64,000 nt of DNA, taken from contig NZ_WFGV02000003.1 in the NCBI RefSeq assembly GCF_010095445.2, positions 147,202 to 211,201 on the forward strand, read 5' to 3'. The DNA is from Pseudomonas sp. TNT3 (GTDB lineage Bacteria; Pseudomonadota; Gammaproteobacteria; Pseudomonadales; Pseudomonadaceae). Position numbers and translations under genes: made by a program. The notes beneath the pieces are model-generated. The model did no database searches. It worked only from the letters and a program-made list of their open reading frames with translations, and was not told where the DNA came from. This document shows positions 20,304 through 32,838 of the stretch, piece after piece; the first letter of the stretch is position 1; each line of letters opens with the position of its first letter.

Positions 20304-22226
20304 TTATTGGGACTTTCTAACCCTCAGATACCACTCGGACAGCAGTCGTACCTGTTTGTCTGTGTACCCGCGCTCGACCATTCGTGTGACGAAGTCGTTG
20401 TGTTTCTGTTGATCCTCTTTGCTCGCCTTGGCGTTGAAGCTGATAACTGGCAGCAAGTCTTCGGTGTTGGAGAACATTTTCTTCTCGATGACCACGCGAA
20501 GTTTTTCGTAGCTGAGCCAGGTCGGGTTCTTGCCATTGTTGTTGGCTCGGGCGCGCAGTACGAAGTTGACGATTTCGTTGCGGAAATCCTTCGGATTGCT
20601 GATGCCTGCCGGTTTTTCGATCTTTTCCAGCTCTTCGTTCAGCGCCACCCGATTGAGGATCTCGCCGGTTTCCGGATCGCGGTATTCCTGATCCTGAATC
20701 CAGAAGTCTGCGTACAGCACGTAGCGATCGAAGATGTTCTGGCCGTACTCGCTGTAAGACTCGAGGTAGGCGGTCTGGATCTCCTTGCCGATGAATTCGA
20801 TATAACGCGGTGCCAGGTATTCCTTGAGGAAGCGCAGGTAGCGTTCGCGCGTCTCGGCCTGGAATTGCTCCTGTTCGATCTGCTGCTCAAGTACATAAAG
20901 CAGGTGGACCGGATTGGCGGCAATTTCGTGTGGATCGAAGTTGAAGACCTTCGACAGGATCTTGAATGCAAAACGCGTGGACAGCCCGTTCATGCCTTCG
21001 TCAACACCAGCGTTATCGCGGTATTCCTGTATCGATTTGGCTTTCGGATCAGTGTCCTTGAGGTTCTCGCCGTCATACACCCGCATCTTGGAATAGATGT
21101 TGGAGTTCTCCGGTTCTTTGAGGCGCGAGAGCACGGTGAACTGGGCCAGCATCTTCAAGGTGTCTGGCGCGCAATGAGCTTTGGCCAGCGAACTGTTGAA
21201 CAGCAGCTTGTCGTAAATCTTCACCTCGTCGCTGACCCGCAGGCAGTACGGCACTTTGACGATGTAGATCCGGTCGATGAACGCTTCATTGTTCTTGTTG
21301 TTACGGAAGGTGTGCCATTCCGATTCGTTGGAGTGAGCGAGCAGGATCCCGGTAAACGGAATGGCCCCCAGTCCTTCGGTACTGTTGTAGTTGCCTTCCT
21401 GAGTGGCGGTCAGCAACGGGTGCAGCACCTTGATCGGCGCCTTGAACATTTCGACGAATTCCATCAGGCCCTGGTTGGCCCGGCACAGTGCGCCCGAGTA
21501 GCTGTAAGCATCGGCGTCGTTCTGTGGGTATTCCTCCAGTTTTCGGATATCGACCTTGCCCACCAGCGCGGAGATGTCCTGGTTGTTCTCGTCTCCCGGC
21601 TCGGTTTTGGCCACCGCGATCTGGTTGAGAATGGATGGATAAAGCTTCACCACGCGGAACTGGCTGATGTCCCCGCCGAACTCGGCCAGGCGCTTGGTAG
21701 CCCATGGCGACATGATGGTGTTGAGGTAGCGCCGCGGAATGCCAAAGTCTTCTTCAAGGATCGCGCCATCTTCAGTGGCGTTGAACAGACCCAGGGGCGA
21801 TTCGAATACCGGTGAGCCCTTGATCGCGTAGAAGGGCACCTTTTCGATCAACTGTTTGAGCTTCTCGGCGAGGGACGATTTACCGCCACCCACGGGGCCG
21901 AGCAGATAGAGGATTTGTTTCTTCTCTTCGAGGCCCTGAGCGGCATGACGGAAATACGACACGATCTGGTCGATGCATTCTTCCATCCCGTGGAAGTCTT
22001 CAAAGGCCGGATAGCGACGAATAACCTTGTTGGAGAAGATTCGCGACAGCCTCGAGTTGGTCGAGGTGTCGAGCAGCTCCGGTTCACCGATAGCCAGCAA
22101 CAAGCGTTCGGCGGCGGATACATAGGCGCTGCGGTCCTTTTTGCACAGCTCAAGATACTCTTGCAGAGAGAGTTCTTCCTGGCGTGTGGATTCGAAGCGT
22201 TGTTGGAAGTGGCTAAAGATACTCAT
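20304..22226 (-). CDS. prkA: PrkA family serine protein kinase (YeaG)
   Basis: AAA-type ATPase/serine kinase used in nutrient-stress responses. 640 aa, the usual length. Walker A in LLGPVGGGKSSLAEKL near residue 108; C-terminal PrkA kinase region. ATG 22226 (MSIFSHFQQRFES) has GAGGTGA upstream, whereas the longer open frame to 22328 starts with atypical sequence. First gene of prkA-yeaH-spoVR, 141 nt before yeaH. Confidence 0.96.
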   Translation of the reverse strand: MSIFSHFQQRFESTRQEELSLQEYLELCKKDRSAYVSAAERLLLAIGEPELLDTSTNSRLSRIFSNKVIRRYPAFEDFHGMEECIDQIVSYFRHAAQGLEEKKQILYLLGPVGGGKSSLAEKLKQLIEKVPFYAIKGSPVFESPLGLFNATEDGAILEEDFGIPRRYLNTIMSPWATKRLAEFGGDISQFRVVKLYPSILNQIAVAKTEPGDENNQDISALVGKVDIRKLEEYPQNDADAYSYSGALCRANQGLMEFVEMFKAPIKVLHPLLTATQEGNYNSTEGLGAIPFTGILLAHSNESEWHTFRNNKNNEAFIDRIYIVKVPYCLRVSDEVKIYDKLLFNSSLAKAHCAPDTLKMLAQFTVLSRLKEPENSNIYSKMRVYDGENLKDTDPKAKSIQEYRDNAGVDEGMNGLSTRFAFKILSKVFNFDPHEIAANPVHLLYVLEQQIEQEQFQAETRERYLRFLKEYLAPRYIEFIGKEIQTAYLESYSEYGQNIFDRYVLYADFWIQDQEYRDPETGEILNRVALNEELEKIEKPAGISNPKDFRNEIVNFVLRARANNNGKNPTWLSYEKLRVVIEKKMFSNTEDLLPVISFNAKASKEDQQKHNDFVTRMVERGYTDKQVRLLSEWYLRVRKSQ

Positions 22227-22481
22227 GACGTCACCTCGCTCGATACGTGGAGCCGACGCCGGATCACTCAGTCGATGCTGGCAGCAACCGAACAGGCAGT
22301 CGCTGTTTACCCCCCAGAACTCTTTCACAGCTGACGACTGCGAAAGCTACTCCCGATGACCCGCGCGCCGGTGTACCGGCTCTCCCCTGTTTTGGATGGC
22401 CTGGGCTTAAGGATAGTTGGGAATTCGGGAGGTAAAGGCGAGATACGTAATTAGTTGTGGCTGACCGTTCGTCTGCCTCGG

Positions 22482-22511
22482 CGCAAGCCCACGGGAGACG
22501 GGGGCTTGCGC
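22482..22511. repeat. Inverted repeat in the prkA-glpE gap
   Basis: GCGCAAGCCC / GGGCTTGCGC arms, 10 nt each and perfect, with a 10-nt loop, just after glpE. No U tract on either strand, so it is a structural palindrome or a weak terminator rather than a classical one. Confidence 0.55.
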
Positions 22512-22523
22512 GTTACAAAAATA

Positions 22524-22853
22524 TTATTCAGAAGTGCTTTGCGTGGTATCTGAAGGATAAGTCGTACGCCACAACTCAAAACCGCCGTCCATGCTGTAGA
22601 CGTCGGAGAAGCCCTGACTAACCAGATATGCCGCAGCGCCCTGGCTGGAATTGCCGTGGTAGCAGACCACGACGGTCGGTGCATCGAGGTCGGCTGCCCG
22701 GATGAAATCCGAGATGGAAACGTTGTCCAGATGTTTGGAGCCAGCGATGTGTAGTGCAGCATAGGTTTGTGGATCGCGAACATCGACTACCACTGCACCT
22801 TGTTCACGCAGGGCCTGGGCCTGTTCTGGGGGGATACGTTTGAATTCGCTCAT
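22524..22853 (-). CDS. glpE: Thiosulfate sulfurtransferase GlpE (single-domain rhodanese)
   Basis: Moves sulfane sulfur from thiosulfate to cyanide or thiol acceptors in the cytoplasm. 109 aa, one rhodanese domain. Active-site Cys64 in [13 protein letters not shown] and the CH2A-like [18 protein letters not shown]. Last gene of the lptD-to-glpE string, 33 nt after apaH. Confidence 0.95.
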   Translation of the reverse strand: MSEFKRIPPEQAQALREQGAVVVDVRDPQTYAALHIAGSKHLDNVSISDFIRAADLDAPTVVVCYHGNSSQGAAAYLVSQGFSDVYSMDGGFELWRTTYPSDTTQSTSE

Positions 22854-22886
22854 GGCGGGCTCCTGTGGCTCGGCTGAAAGCGCAGT

Positions 22887-23771
22887 CTAGCGCTGGGCGC
22901 TGGCTGACGATGATTCGGAAATAGTCTGGGCGACTGGCGGTTTGGCTACATGGCCATGCTCATCGCATTTGCAGGACAGGCGCTCGCCGCTGTCGACATT
23001 CATCAGGGTCAGGGCACCGCCCCAGACACAGCCGGTGTCGAGCGCCGAAATGCCCGGTTCAAGCACTTTGCCTTCCAGCGCGGCCCAGTGACCAAAGATG
23101 ATTTTAACGTCCTTGGTTTTGCGTTCCTTGTGCTGAAACCAGGGCTTGTAACCTGGCGGTGCTGAATCGACGCCTTCCTTGCTCTTGAGATCGAGCTTGC
23201 CTTCGGCGGTGCAGAAACGCATGCGGGTGAAATAGTTGGTGATTACCCTCAGGCGCGTGACGCCTTTGAGGTCGCTGTCCCATTTCGCCGGATCGTTGCC
23301 GTACATGCCGTCGAGGTAAAGCGGAAGCATGTTGTCGTCTTGCAGGGCCGCCTCGACCTCGGCGGCACACTTGAGGGCTTTACGCAGCGACCATTGCGGC
23401 GCAATGCCGGCATGCACTAACGCGACGTTGCGTTGTTCGTCGTAGTGCATGAGCTTCTGCTGGCGCAACCAGTCCAGCAACTCTGCGCTATCGGGAGCTT
23501 CGATAATTTCGCGAAGGGTGTCGCTTTTTTTCAGGCGTTCGATGTTCTTTCCCGCGGCCAGCAAATGCAGGTCATGGTTGCCGAGTACGCACACCAGCGA
23601 TTCGCGGATGCTATAGAGAAAGCGCAGGGTTTCCAGAGATTGGGGGCCGCGATTGACCAGATCGCCTACCAGCCACAAACGGTCTTTGGCCGGGTCGTAG
23701 GCAACTTTCTCAAGCAGGCAATGCAATGCCTCAAGACAGCCCTGCAAGTCACCGACGGCGTACGTTGCCAT
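22887..23771 (-). CDS. apaH: Symmetrical bis(5'-nucleosyl)-tetraphosphatase
   Basis: Hydrolyses Ap4A to two ADP; affects stress and RNA capping. 294 aa. Metallophosphatase motifs [21 protein letters not shown] and [10 protein letters not shown] are all intact. ATG 23771 overlaps the apaG stop codon (TGATG), indicating translational coupling. Confidence 0.97.
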   Translation of the reverse strand: MATYAVGDLQGCLEALHCLLEKVAYDPAKDRLWLVGDLVNRGPQSLETLRFLYSIRESLVCVLGNHDLHLLAAGKNIERLKKSDTLREIIEAPDSAELLDWLRQQKLMHYDEQRNVALVHAGIAPQWSLRKALKCAAEVEAALQDDNMLPLYLDGMYGNDPAKWDSDLKGVTRLRVITNYFTRMRFCTAEGKLDLKSKEGVDSAPPGYKPWFQHKERKTKDVKIIFGHWAALEGKVLEPGISALDTGCVWGGALTLMNVDSGERLSCKCDEHGHVAKPPVAQTISESSSASAQR

Positions 23772-24151
23772 CAATGCAGGGCTCCGGGCACCGCCAGACG
23801 AAATGGTGCGATGACAGCATCAAAATGCTTGCCATCGTCGGCGATCATTTCATAGGTGCCCTGCATCGTGCCGACTTTGGAAGTCATCACCGTGCCACTG
23901 CTATAGGTGTGGCTTTTGCCCGGATCGATCAACGGTTGCTGGCCAACGACGCCCGCACCACGAACCTCCTCGACATGCCCGTCACCATCGGTGATTACCC
24001 AATGCCGCGACAGCAGCTTGGCGGGTAGCTCGCCATTATTTTGCACGGTGATGGTGTAAGCGAAGGCAAAGCGTTCGTGCTCGGGTTGCGATTGTTCTGC
24101 CAGATAGCGGGTGACGACGCTGACGTCGACCTGATAGCGAGGATCGGACAT
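23771..24151 (-). CDS. apaG: Co2+/Mg2+ efflux protein ApaG
   Basis: Small immunoglobulin-like fold protein; the product name comes from Salmonella CorD, but the biochemical role is uncertain. 126 aa with [26 protein letters not shown] and the GTMQGTYEM loop. Between rsmA (122 nt upstream) and apaH (overlapping). Confidence 0.94.
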   Translation of the reverse strand: MSDPRYQVDVSVVTRYLAEQSQPEHERFAFAYTITVQNNGELPAKLLSRHWVITDGDGHVEEVRGAGVVGQQPLIDPGKSHTYSSGTVMTSKVGTMQGTYEMIADDGKHFDAVIAPFRLAVPGALH

Positions 24152-24273
24152 GCAAGAGGCCTTAAAAACGAAGCGGGACGCGGGGCGTAGCTGATAGAAC
24201 TCAGTCTAGGCCAAGTATCGGGTAGTAAACCAGACCTGACGGCTGGTGTCTTACCCGATAACGCTCGTTTGTC

Positions 24274-25092
24274 TCAGTCTGCGTCGGGTTTCTGTAGGGC
24301 TTGTTCGCTGAGCTTGTCGGCCAGGCGTACGAACGCGGCCAGATCGAGTTGCTCCGGGCGCAGACTGCCATCGACTCCGGCCGCTTCGATCTCGTCATTG
24401 CTGAGCAGCAGCTTGAGAGTGTTACGCAAGGTTTTACGGCGCTGGTTGAAGGCTTCGCGCACGACGCGTTCCAGGAGTTTGTGATCCTTGGCCGGGTGCG
24501 GAAGCACCGCGTGAGGTACCAGGCGCACGATGGCCGAATCGACTTTAGGCGGCGGATTGAACGCGCCAGGGCCTACGTTGAACAAATGCTCCACGCGGCA
24601 GTGGTACTGAACCATGATCGACAGACGACCCCAGTCACCGCCACCGGGGCCTGCAGCCATGCGCTCGACCACTTCCTTTTGCAACATGAAGTGCATGTCA
24701 CGGATCAGGCTGGCGTTGTGCAGGAGGTGAAAGATCAGCGGGGTGGAAATGTTGTACGGCAGGTTGCCGACGACCCGAAGACTGCCGGGTGCTGCATTCA
24801 GGCTGTTGAAGTCAAACTTCAATGCATCGCCCTGGTGCAGGTTGAAGTTGCTCTTGCTGGCGAACTGCTGGTTCAGGATCGGGATCAGGTCCTTGTCCAG
24901 TTCCACTACGTCGAGCTGACCGCCGCTGCTCAACAGGCCTTGGGTCAATGCCCCCTGGCCTGGGCCGATTTCCAGCAGGCGATCTTCGGCCTTGGCATGG
25001 ATGGAGCGCAGGATGCGGTCGATAACGCCGGCATCGTGCAGGAAATTCTGGCCAAAGCGTTTGCGCGCCTTGTGTTGATAATGCTCGGTCAT
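24274..25092 (-). CDS. rsmA: 16S rRNA (adenine1518-N6/adenine1519-N6)-dimethyltransferase
   Basis: KsgA: dimethylates two adjacent adenines in the 3' hairpin of 16S rRNA, a late 30S checkpoint. 272 aa. SAM motif [11 protein letters not shown], catalytic NLPYNIS, and N-terminal [10 protein letters not shown]. Its ATG overlaps the pdxA stop by 4 nt. Confidence 0.97.
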   Translation of the reverse strand: MTEHYQHKARKRFGQNFLHDAGVIDRILRSIHAKAEDRLLEIGPGQGALTQGLLSSGGQLDVVELDKDLIPILNQQFASKSNFNLHQGDALKFDFNSLNAAPGSLRVVGNLPYNISTPLIFHLLHNASLIRDMHFMLQKEVVERMAAGPGGGDWGRLSIMVQYHCRVEHLFNVGPGAFNPPPKVDSAIVRLVPHAVLPHPAKDHKLLERVVREAFNQRRKTLRNTLKLLLSNDEIEAAGVDGSLRPEQLDLAAFVRLADKLSEQALQKPDAD

Positions 25093-26078
25093 AAACGGGT
25101 CTCGGCCATCTGGTAGGCGGTTTCAAGGGCGACTTGCAGGCTGCCGGTGTCGATTTTTCCGCTGCCGGCCAGGTCCAGGGCTGTGCCGTGGTCGACCGAG
25201 GTGCGGATGATTGGCAAGCCCAGAGTCACGTTCACTGCCGCGCCGAAGCCTTTGTACTTCAGTACCGGCAGGCCCTGGTCGTGGTACATCGCCAGCACCG
25301 CGTCGCAGTGCTCCAGATATTTGGGGGTAAACAGAGTGTCGGCGGGGAGGGGGCCGCGAAGGTCCATGCCCTCGCCACGCAGGCGCTCCAGTGTAGGTTC
25401 AATGATGTCGATTTCTTCATGGCCCAGGTGACCGCCTTCACCGGCGTGCGGGTTAAGCCCGCAGACCAGGATGCGAGGCTGGGCGATGCCGAATTTTTCC
25501 TGCAGATCGGCGTGCAGGATTCGAGTGACCCGCTCCAGACGCTCCGGTGTGATTGCGTCGGCAATGTCGCGAAGGGGCAGGTGAGTGGTGACCAGCGCCA
25601 CGCGCAATCCGCGAGTCGCCAGCATCATCACCACTTGCGCGGTCTGGGTCAGGTCGGCGAGAAATTCCGTGTGCCCGGAGAAGGCGATCCCCGATTCGTT
25701 GATCACGCCTTTATGAACTGGCGCGGTGATCATGCCTGCAAAATGCCCGTCCAGGCAGCCTTGGCCCGCACGGGTCAAGGTTTCGAGCACGAACGCGGCA
25801 TTGGCTTTGTCCAGTTGTCCGGCGATGACCTTGGCGTTGAGCGGAGTGTCCCACACGTACAGGCTGTTGGCCGGCGCCGGGGCATCTGGCCAATTGTCCG
25901 GTGTCACCGCAAGCAGATCGACAGCCACACCCAGCTGCGCGGCCCGCTCAAGGAGCAGGTCACGGCTGGTAATGGCAATCAGGGGGTGCGGCTGGGCTTG
26001 CGAGGCAAGCAGCAGGCACAGGTCAGGACCTATGCCGGCTGGTTCGCCGGGTGTCAGCGCGAAACGTTGGGGTTTCAC
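25089..26078 (-). CDS. pdxA: 4-hydroxythreonine-4-phosphate dehydrogenase
   Basis: NAD-dependent step of pyridoxal phosphate synthesis. 329 aa. [15 protein letters not shown] start, [25 protein letters not shown] and [13 protein letters not shown] motifs carrying the metal-binding His residues. Overlaps surA by 4 nt upstream and rsmA by 4 nt downstream. Confidence 0.97.
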   Translation of the reverse strand: MKPQRFALTPGEPAGIGPDLCLLLASQAQPHPLIAITSRDLLLERAAQLGVAVDLLAVTPDNWPDAPAPANSLYVWDTPLNAKVIAGQLDKANAAFVLETLTRAGQGCLDGHFAGMITAPVHKGVINESGIAFSGHTEFLADLTQTAQVVMMLATRGLRVALVTTHLPLRDIADAITPERLERVTRILHADLQEKFGIAQPRILVCGLNPHAGEGGHLGHEEIDIIEPTLERLRGEGMDLRGPLPADTLFTPKYLEHCDAVLAMYHDQGLPVLKYKGFGAAVNVTLGLPIIRTSVDHGTALDLAGSGKIDTGSLQVALETAYQMAETRL

Positions 26079-27397
26079 TGCGCTGCCTGGTCTGCACCAG
26101 GGAGTTTGATCTCTACGTATGCTTCGTCACGGATCTGACGCAGCCAGGTTTGCAGCTCTTCGTCGTACTTGCGATTACGCAGGACGGTCATTGCTTGCTG
26201 CTCGCGCGCCTGGTTGGTGCTGTCGGTAGCGCGGCGACCAAGGACTTCCAGGACGTGCCAGCCGTATTGAGTCTGGAACGGCTTGGACAGCTTACCTTGC
26301 GGGGTGTTGGCCATCACTTCACGGAATTCAGGAACCAGTGCGTTCGGGTCGATCCAGTTCAGGTCGCCACCGTTGAGGGCGGAGCCCGGGTCTTCCGAAT
26401 AGCTCTTGGCCAGCTCGCCGAAGTCTTCGCCTGATTCGATGCGTGTGTAGAGCGACTCAGCCAAAGCCTTGGTTTTTGCTTCATCACGGATCGGGCTAGG
26501 TTTGACCAGGATATGACGCACGTGCACTTCGTCACGTACCTGGGCCTCGCCGCCACGCTTGTCGAGAATCTTCAGGATGATGAAGCCACCTGGAGTGCGC
26601 ATTGGCTGGGTGATGTCCCCAGCCGCCATGGTGCTCAGCATCCGGTCGAACGGTGGTGGCAATTGAGCTGCTTTACGCCAGCCCATGTCGCCGCCTTCCA
26701 GTGCTGTCTCGCTGGCGGATTTGGCGATTGCCAACTGACCGAAGTCAGCGCCTTGCTTGAGCTGCTGGTAAACCGCGTCCGCTTGTTTGGCAGCATTCTG
26801 AATCGCGTCGGAGTTGGCGCTTTCCGGCGTAGGAATCAGGATGTTGGCCAGGCGGAACTCTTCGGACAGCTGCATCTTGCCAAGGTCGGAAGCAAGGAAG
26901 TTTTTCACTTCCTGCTCGGACACCTGGATGCGCTCGGCCACACGACGCTGACGTACACGGCTGATGATCATTTCGCGACGGATCTGGTCACGGGCGTCGT
27001 CGTAAGACAAACCATCGCGAGTCAGGGCTGCGCGGAATTGATCCACGGTCATGTTGTTGCGCTGTGCAATGGTGCCGACAGCCTGGTTCAGTTCTTCATC
27101 GGTAATACGGATGCCGGAGCGTTCGCCGATCTGCAGTTGCAGGTTTTCGACGATCAGGCGCTCCAGCACCTGCTGATCCAGCACGCCAGGCGGCGGCGCA
27201 GCGGCGCCACGCTTGGCGATGGTTTGCTGAACTTCATGAACTCGTTGGTCCAGTTGGCTCTGCATGACCACGTCGTTGTCGACGATGGCCACCACTTTAT
27301 CGATGGACTGTACCGCGGCGTTGGCCGCGGTACCCAGGAACAGCGCGCCCAGCACGAGCGGGCGCAGACAATCAGAAAGCTTGGTCTTCACGTTCAC
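26075..27397 (-). CDS. surA: Periplasmic chaperone/peptidylprolyl isomerase SurA
   Basis: Escorts outer-membrane proteins, including LptD, through the periplasm. 440 aa: signal peptide to about [10 protein letters not shown]-terminal chaperone domain, then two parvulin domains (about 175-280 and 290-390, the second with [15 protein letters not shown]). Starts with GTG 27397 inside the end of lptD (26-nt overlap) with AAGG upstream; a second GTG two codons later is the alternative. Confidence 0.96.
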   Translation of the reverse strand: MNVKTKLSDCLRPLVLGALFLGTAANAAVQSIDKVVAIVDNDVVMQSQLDQRVHEVQQTIAKRGAAAPPPGVLDQQVLERLIVENLQLQIGERSGIRITDEELNQAVGTIAQRNNMTVDQFRAALTRDGLSYDDARDQIRREMIISRVRQRRVAERIQVSEQEVKNFLASDLGKMQLSEEFRLANILIPTPESANSDAIQNAAKQADAVYQQLKQGADFGQLAIAKSASETALEGGDMGWRKAAQLPPPFDRMLSTMAAGDITQPMRTPGGFIILKILDKRGGEAQVRDEVHVRHILVKPSPIRDEAKTKALAESLYTRIESGEDFGELAKSYSEDPGSALNGGDLNWIDPNALVPEFREVMANTPQGKLSKPFQTQYGWHVLEVLGRRATDSTNQAREQQAMTVLRNRKYDEELQTWLRQIRDEAYVEIKLPGADQAAQ

Positions 27398-30185
27398 GAT
27401 AACCTTGGATGCCTTTGTCGAGGAAGCTCTCTACTTTGGCGCCGGTGAGGCCGCCGAGTCCCTTCAGAACAATTTGGAGGAAGACGCCATGGTCGCCTTT
27501 TTCGTTTTCCGGAGCGTCTTGGCTGGTTTCGTCGTAGTCGACGAAGTAGCGGTTGATCACGCGCAGTTTCCAGCAGCAGTTGTCGTACTCGAAGCCACCG
27601 AAGGCATCCAGGGTACGGTTACGGTTGTAGTCATACTGCCAGCGGCTGATGAGGTTCCATTGCGGCACGATCGGCCAGATCACCGAGAAGTCGTGCTGTT
27701 GAATCTTGTAGTAGTCCTTCACGTAGCCAGGTTGGCCGGGAGTACCGTAGTCACCGCCGCCCACAGCCCACTTACCGGTGTTCTGGTCGTAGCGGATCTG
27801 GTCGTTGCGATAGCGATAACCGGCGTTGATAACCTTGTTCGGGTTGTCTTCAGGCTGGTAGTGGAACATCGCGCTGCCCGAGCGAGGGCTGCGGGTATCC
27901 GGGTCCCAGTTGTAATCGGCAGTGGTGCGCCAATCGCGGTTCCAGCGATATTCGTATTCCAGCGCATAAGGCGAAACTTTGGATTTCGCGTCTTCGCGGG
28001 TTTTGGCGTCGATACCTGGCAGTTGAACTTCGCGGTTCTTGAAGTAGAACGCCTGACCGATGCTGATGCGTTGACGTTCGAAACCGTTGTCTTCGATCCA
28101 GCGGTTAGTGATACCCAGGGCCAGTTTGTTCTCGTCACCGACGCGATCGGCACCGGAGAAGCGGTTGTCACGGAACAGCGACGAGTAATTGAATGTGTAC
28201 TCGCTGGTGTCGAATACCGGAATATCTTCCTGGTTCGTCTCTGGAACGTAGAGGTAATAGAGGCGCGGCTCGAGGGTCTGGTTGTAGTTCTTGCCAAACC
28301 AGGTGGTTTTGCGATCGAAGTACAGGCCACTGTCAATGCTCGCAATCGGAACGCCACGGTTCTGGTTGCTGTCGAACTGGCCATTGATGTTTTCAGTCCC
28401 GGCCGCTGCAGCCGCCGCATTTTGCGCGGCAATCTGGGATTTCCCGATGCTGTCCAGATCCAACTGGTACTGGGTGTATTGGTATTTGAGCTGTGGTTTC
28501 AGGAACCCATATGACCAATCCAGCGGCAGGCTGACAGCCGGTGCAAGGTTGAGGCGATCGCCATTGGCACGAGCCAGACCTTGAACGTTGGTGTCCAGTC
28601 GCGGAGTAGAAACGCCATCTTCATCGGTGAAGTTGCCATTTTTCAGGTCGCGATCAAACCGCACCAGTTCGGTGTTGTAAGTGAAGTCCAGGCCGCCCGG
28701 ATGAGTCGGCAGCGCGCCATCAAAGGTGATCTGCGGCAAACGGTCATACGGTGTGATGTTCGAAACAGTCGCCAGCTGATAAGCCTGGGCATTCAGTCGG
28801 GCGGTGTAGCTGTCGCCACGATAGCTAACCGAACCCTGCTGGTTCACATAATCAGCGCTTTTCACACCAATCTGGTCAGTCTGCAGATCCTGGAAGTAAT
28901 ACGGATCGCTGATCTTGGTGTAATCGACCTGCGTGAAGACGCGCGAGTCGAGGCCACCTTTGTGCTGCCAGTTGTACATGTAGCGGGTTTTTTCGTAATC
29001 GGACTGTTTGCTGCGCTCGGTGTCGTCGTCGTTGAGGTACGCGGCGCCGAACTGACCTTCGCTGGACGGGGTCAGGTAGCGGAACTCGCCTTCCATCAAC
29101 AAGCCACGCTTGCTCATGTAACGCGGGTACAACGTGGCGTCGTAGTTCGGCGCCAGGTTGAAGTAGTACGGCGTGACCAGCATGAAGCCGGTATCGGTGC
29201 CGGTGCCTATAGTCGGCGGCAGGAAGCCGGACTGGCGACGGTCATCGATCGGGAAGTAGATGTACGGCGTGTAAAGAACAGGAATGTCCTTGACCCGCAG
29301 TGTCACGTTGGTCGCGGTGCCGAAGCCGGTGGCCGGGTTAAGGGTGATGTTATTACCCTTGAGCTGCCAGGCGTTGCTGTTCGGTTCGCACGTGGTGTAC
29401 GTACCATCCTTGAGGCGGATGATCGCGTTCTCGGCACGTTTGGCGTACAGGGCGCTGCCGCGAATACGGGACTTGTGAAGAATGTACTCGGCGTTGTCGA
29501 CCTTGGCTTCGCCGGTGTCGAGCTGGACATCAGCGTGGTCGCCGACGATCAGGGCGCCATTGTCACGAACCCGGACATTGCCGCTCAGTTCGCCACGGCT
29601 TTCAGCCTGATAAAGATTTGCTTCGTCGGCTTCGACCTGCATGCTGCCCTGGCGCATGACGACGTCACCGGCCAGGGTAGCGACCTGCTCATCCTGCTTG
29701 TAGCGGGAGGCTTTGGCGCCGAGGAAGGTCGGGGCGTCACTTTTACTCGTCTTGTCATTCATGCCAGGACGAATCGGTTCGATATAGGAACCAGAGCAGT
29801 AAGGACCTGTTTCGGCCAATTGCGCTGCTGTGAGGTTTTCGCGTGGAACCCAGTCGAGGTGACTGTAGTCTGCACTGCGCGACTTCAATCCGCGTCCCTT
29901 GGCCTCGGTCACCAGTGCCGTTTTGGCGCCGGTGTCTTCGCTGGAACCGCTGTCGGCCGGTGTCTCGCCGCTCGCGCCTACCGCACTGCCGTCATGGACG
30001 GGGCGTGGAGGCAGGGCAGCCGCTGGCGATTTTGGCGCACAGTCCCAGGCACCCGAAGCAGAGACTGAGCAGTCATACTGTTCCGCGGCGACCACGAACG
30101 AAGTGGCTAGGGGTTGCAGGGCCAGCAGACTGCCGGTAACCAACAACGGAAATTTTTTACGAAACGCGGGGGATTTCAATGCCAT
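27372..30185 (-). CDS. lptD: LPS-assembly protein LptD
   Basis: Outer-membrane beta-barrel that inserts lipopolysaccharide with LptE. 937 aa, longer than E. coli (784), as usual in pseudomonads. Signal peptide to about FVVAAEQ, Cys pair in the N-terminal region ([13 protein letters not shown]), OstA-like periplasmic domain, large barrel. The adjacent Cys pair in DNCCWKL corresponds to the conserved disulfide-forming CC of E. coli LptD. ATG 30185 ([12 protein letters not shown]) fits the signal peptide. Followed by its own folding factor surA. Confidence 0.97.
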   Translation of the reverse strand: MALKSPAFRKKFPLLVTGSLLALQPLATSFVVAAEQYDCSVSASGAWDCAPKSPAAALPPRPVHDGSAVGASGETPADSGSSEDTGAKTALVTEAKGRGLKSRSADYSHLDWVPRENLTAAQLAETGPYCSGSYIEPIRPGMNDKTSKSDAPTFLGAKASRYKQDEQVATLAGDVVMRQGSMQVEADEANLYQAESRGELSGNVRVRDNGALIVGDHADVQLDTGEAKVDNAEYILHKSRIRGSALYAKRAENAIIRLKDGTYTTCEPNSNAWQLKGNNITLNPATGFGTATNVTLRVKDIPVLYTPYIYFPIDDRRQSGFLPPTIGTGTDTGFMLVTPYYFNLAPNYDATLYPRYMSKRGLLMEGEFRYLTPSSEGQFGAAYLNDDDTERSKQSDYEKTRYMYNWQHKGGLDSRVFTQVDYTKISDPYYFQDLQTDQIGVKSADYVNQQGSVSYRGDSYTARLNAQAYQLATVSNITPYDRLPQITFDGALPTHPGGLDFTYNTELVRFDRDLKNGNFTDEDGVSTPRLDTNVQGLARANGDRLNLAPAVSLPLDWSYGFLKPQLKYQYTQYQLDLDSIGKSQIAAQNAAAAAAGTENINGQFDSNQNRGVPIASIDSGLYFDRKTTWFGKNYNQTLEPRLYYLYVPETNQEDIPVFDTSEYTFNYSSLFRDNRFSGADRVGDENKLALGITNRWIEDNGFERQRISIGQAFYFKNREVQLPGIDAKTREDAKSKVSPYALEYEYRWNRDWRTTADYNWDPDTRSPRSGSAMFHYQPEDNPNKVINAGYRYRNDQIRYDQNTGKWAVGGGDYGTPGQPGYVKDYYKIQQHDFSVIWPIVPQWNLISRWQYDYNRNRTLDAFGGFEYDNCCWKLRVINRYFVDYDETSQDAPENEKGDHGVFLQIVLKGLGGLTGAKVESFLDKGIQGYREREDQAF

Positions 30186-30315
30186 CTTATTAGTCCGGGC
30201 TTCCTGCGTGCCATCTGCCCGCGGTGTGGGCCGCACGCCTCTCGATGGTCTGAAAAAGATGCTGGATAATAAAGCATGACCCGCTTGACGGCTAGCGCCG
30301 TCGGAGACCCTTGCA

Positions 30316-32003
<1,688 letters not shown>

Positions 32004-32004
32004 C

Positions 32005-32772
32005 ATGTTGTGGCCAGGGACTCTGATTGGAGCCGGAGCCGGCTTTGCCATAGCCAGCATCCCGGGGGCCATGCTTGGCGCCTTGTTAGGGCAGGCGTTG
32101 GACCGGCGTTTGCAACTGCAGAGCTGGGGGCATTTGCGGGAAAAGCTCGGTGGCCGTCCTGTACTGCGCAATGACGAACTATTGTTTGTGCTGCTTGGAC
32201 GGCTGGCGAAGTGTGACGGACGCGTCGTGGATGGGCACATCCAGCAAGCCCGTCAGGAAATGCGTGCTCTGGAAATGACCGAGTCAGCTCAGCGCCGAGC
32301 GATTGCCGCGTTCAATCGAGGCAAGTCCGGGCATGACCGTTTACGTGGTCATTTGAGGCGCTTGAGCGCCCAGCCTTTCGCGGCGGAAGGGGTGTTGCGC
32401 GCCTGCTGGCGAATGATCTGGGCCGACGGCCAGGCGGGGCGCAGTGAGCGTGAGCTGATTGCGCAGTGGGGCAAGTGGCTGGGCTGGAGTTCGCGGCAGG
32501 TACAGGCACTGGCGACCGATTACGAGCCACAGAAACGTCCGTTGGTCAGCAATACCCTGACCTATCAGGACGCAATGCGGTTGCTGGGAGTGTCCGCCAC
32601 CAGCGATCCGGCGCAGATCAAGCACGCCTATCGGCGCCTGCTCAGTCGTCATCATCCGGACAAAATTGCCGGCAGTGGCGCGACGGCGATGCAGGTTCGG
32701 GAGGCCACGGACAAAACGCGGGAGTTGCATAACGCCTACACATTGATTCGTCAGCGGCGGGATTTCCGTTAG
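32005..32772 (+). CDS. djlA: DjlA-like co-chaperone (TerB-like domain plus J domain)
   Basis: Membrane-anchored J-domain protein that stimulates DnaK. 255 aa: N-terminal glycine-zipper-like hydrophobic segment (LIGAGAGFAIASIPGAMLG), TerB-like helical domain (about 50-170), and a C-terminal J domain with HHPDK, the HPD motif intact. Third gene of amgK-murU-djlA. Confidence 0.9.
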   Translation: MLWPGTLIGAGAGFAIASIPGAMLGALLGQALDRRLQLQSWGHLREKLGGRPVLRNDELLFVLLGRLAKCDGRVVDGHIQQARQEMRALEMTESAQRRAIAAFNRGKSGHDRLRGHLRRLSAQPFAAEGVLRACWRMIWADGQAGRSERELIAQWGKWLGWSSRQVQALATDYEPQKRPLVSNTLTYQDAMRLLGVSATSDPAQIKHAYRRLLSRHHPDKIAGSGATAMQVREATDKTRELHNAYTLIRQRRDFR

Positions 32773-32788
32773 CCATCCACAAGAACAA

Positions 32789-32827
32789 AAGATCGTCCGA
32801 GCGCGGTTCGAGCCTTCGGACGATCTT
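32789..32827. terminator. Bidirectional terminator between djlA and the DUF3530 gene
   Basis: AAGATCGTCCGA / TCGGACGATCTT 12-bp stem with a 15-nt loop. An A run precedes it and a T-rich stretch (CTTTTTG) follows; convergent genes on both sides. Confidence 0.8.
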
Positions 32828-32838
32828 CTGCTTTTTGC

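Noticed and set aside
19902..21815. A 637-codon plus-strand frame opposite prkA and yeaH
   Set aside because: Antisense shadow spanning two known genes and their gap; no ribosome-binding site or recognisable domain.
22482..22511. Classical terminator of glpE
   Set aside because: Good 10-bp stem but no U tract on either strand, so recorded as an inverted repeat only.
28581..30068. A 495-codon plus-strand frame opposite lptD
   Set aside because: Antisense to the lptD barrel and N-domain; Val/Gly/Arg-rich with no motif.
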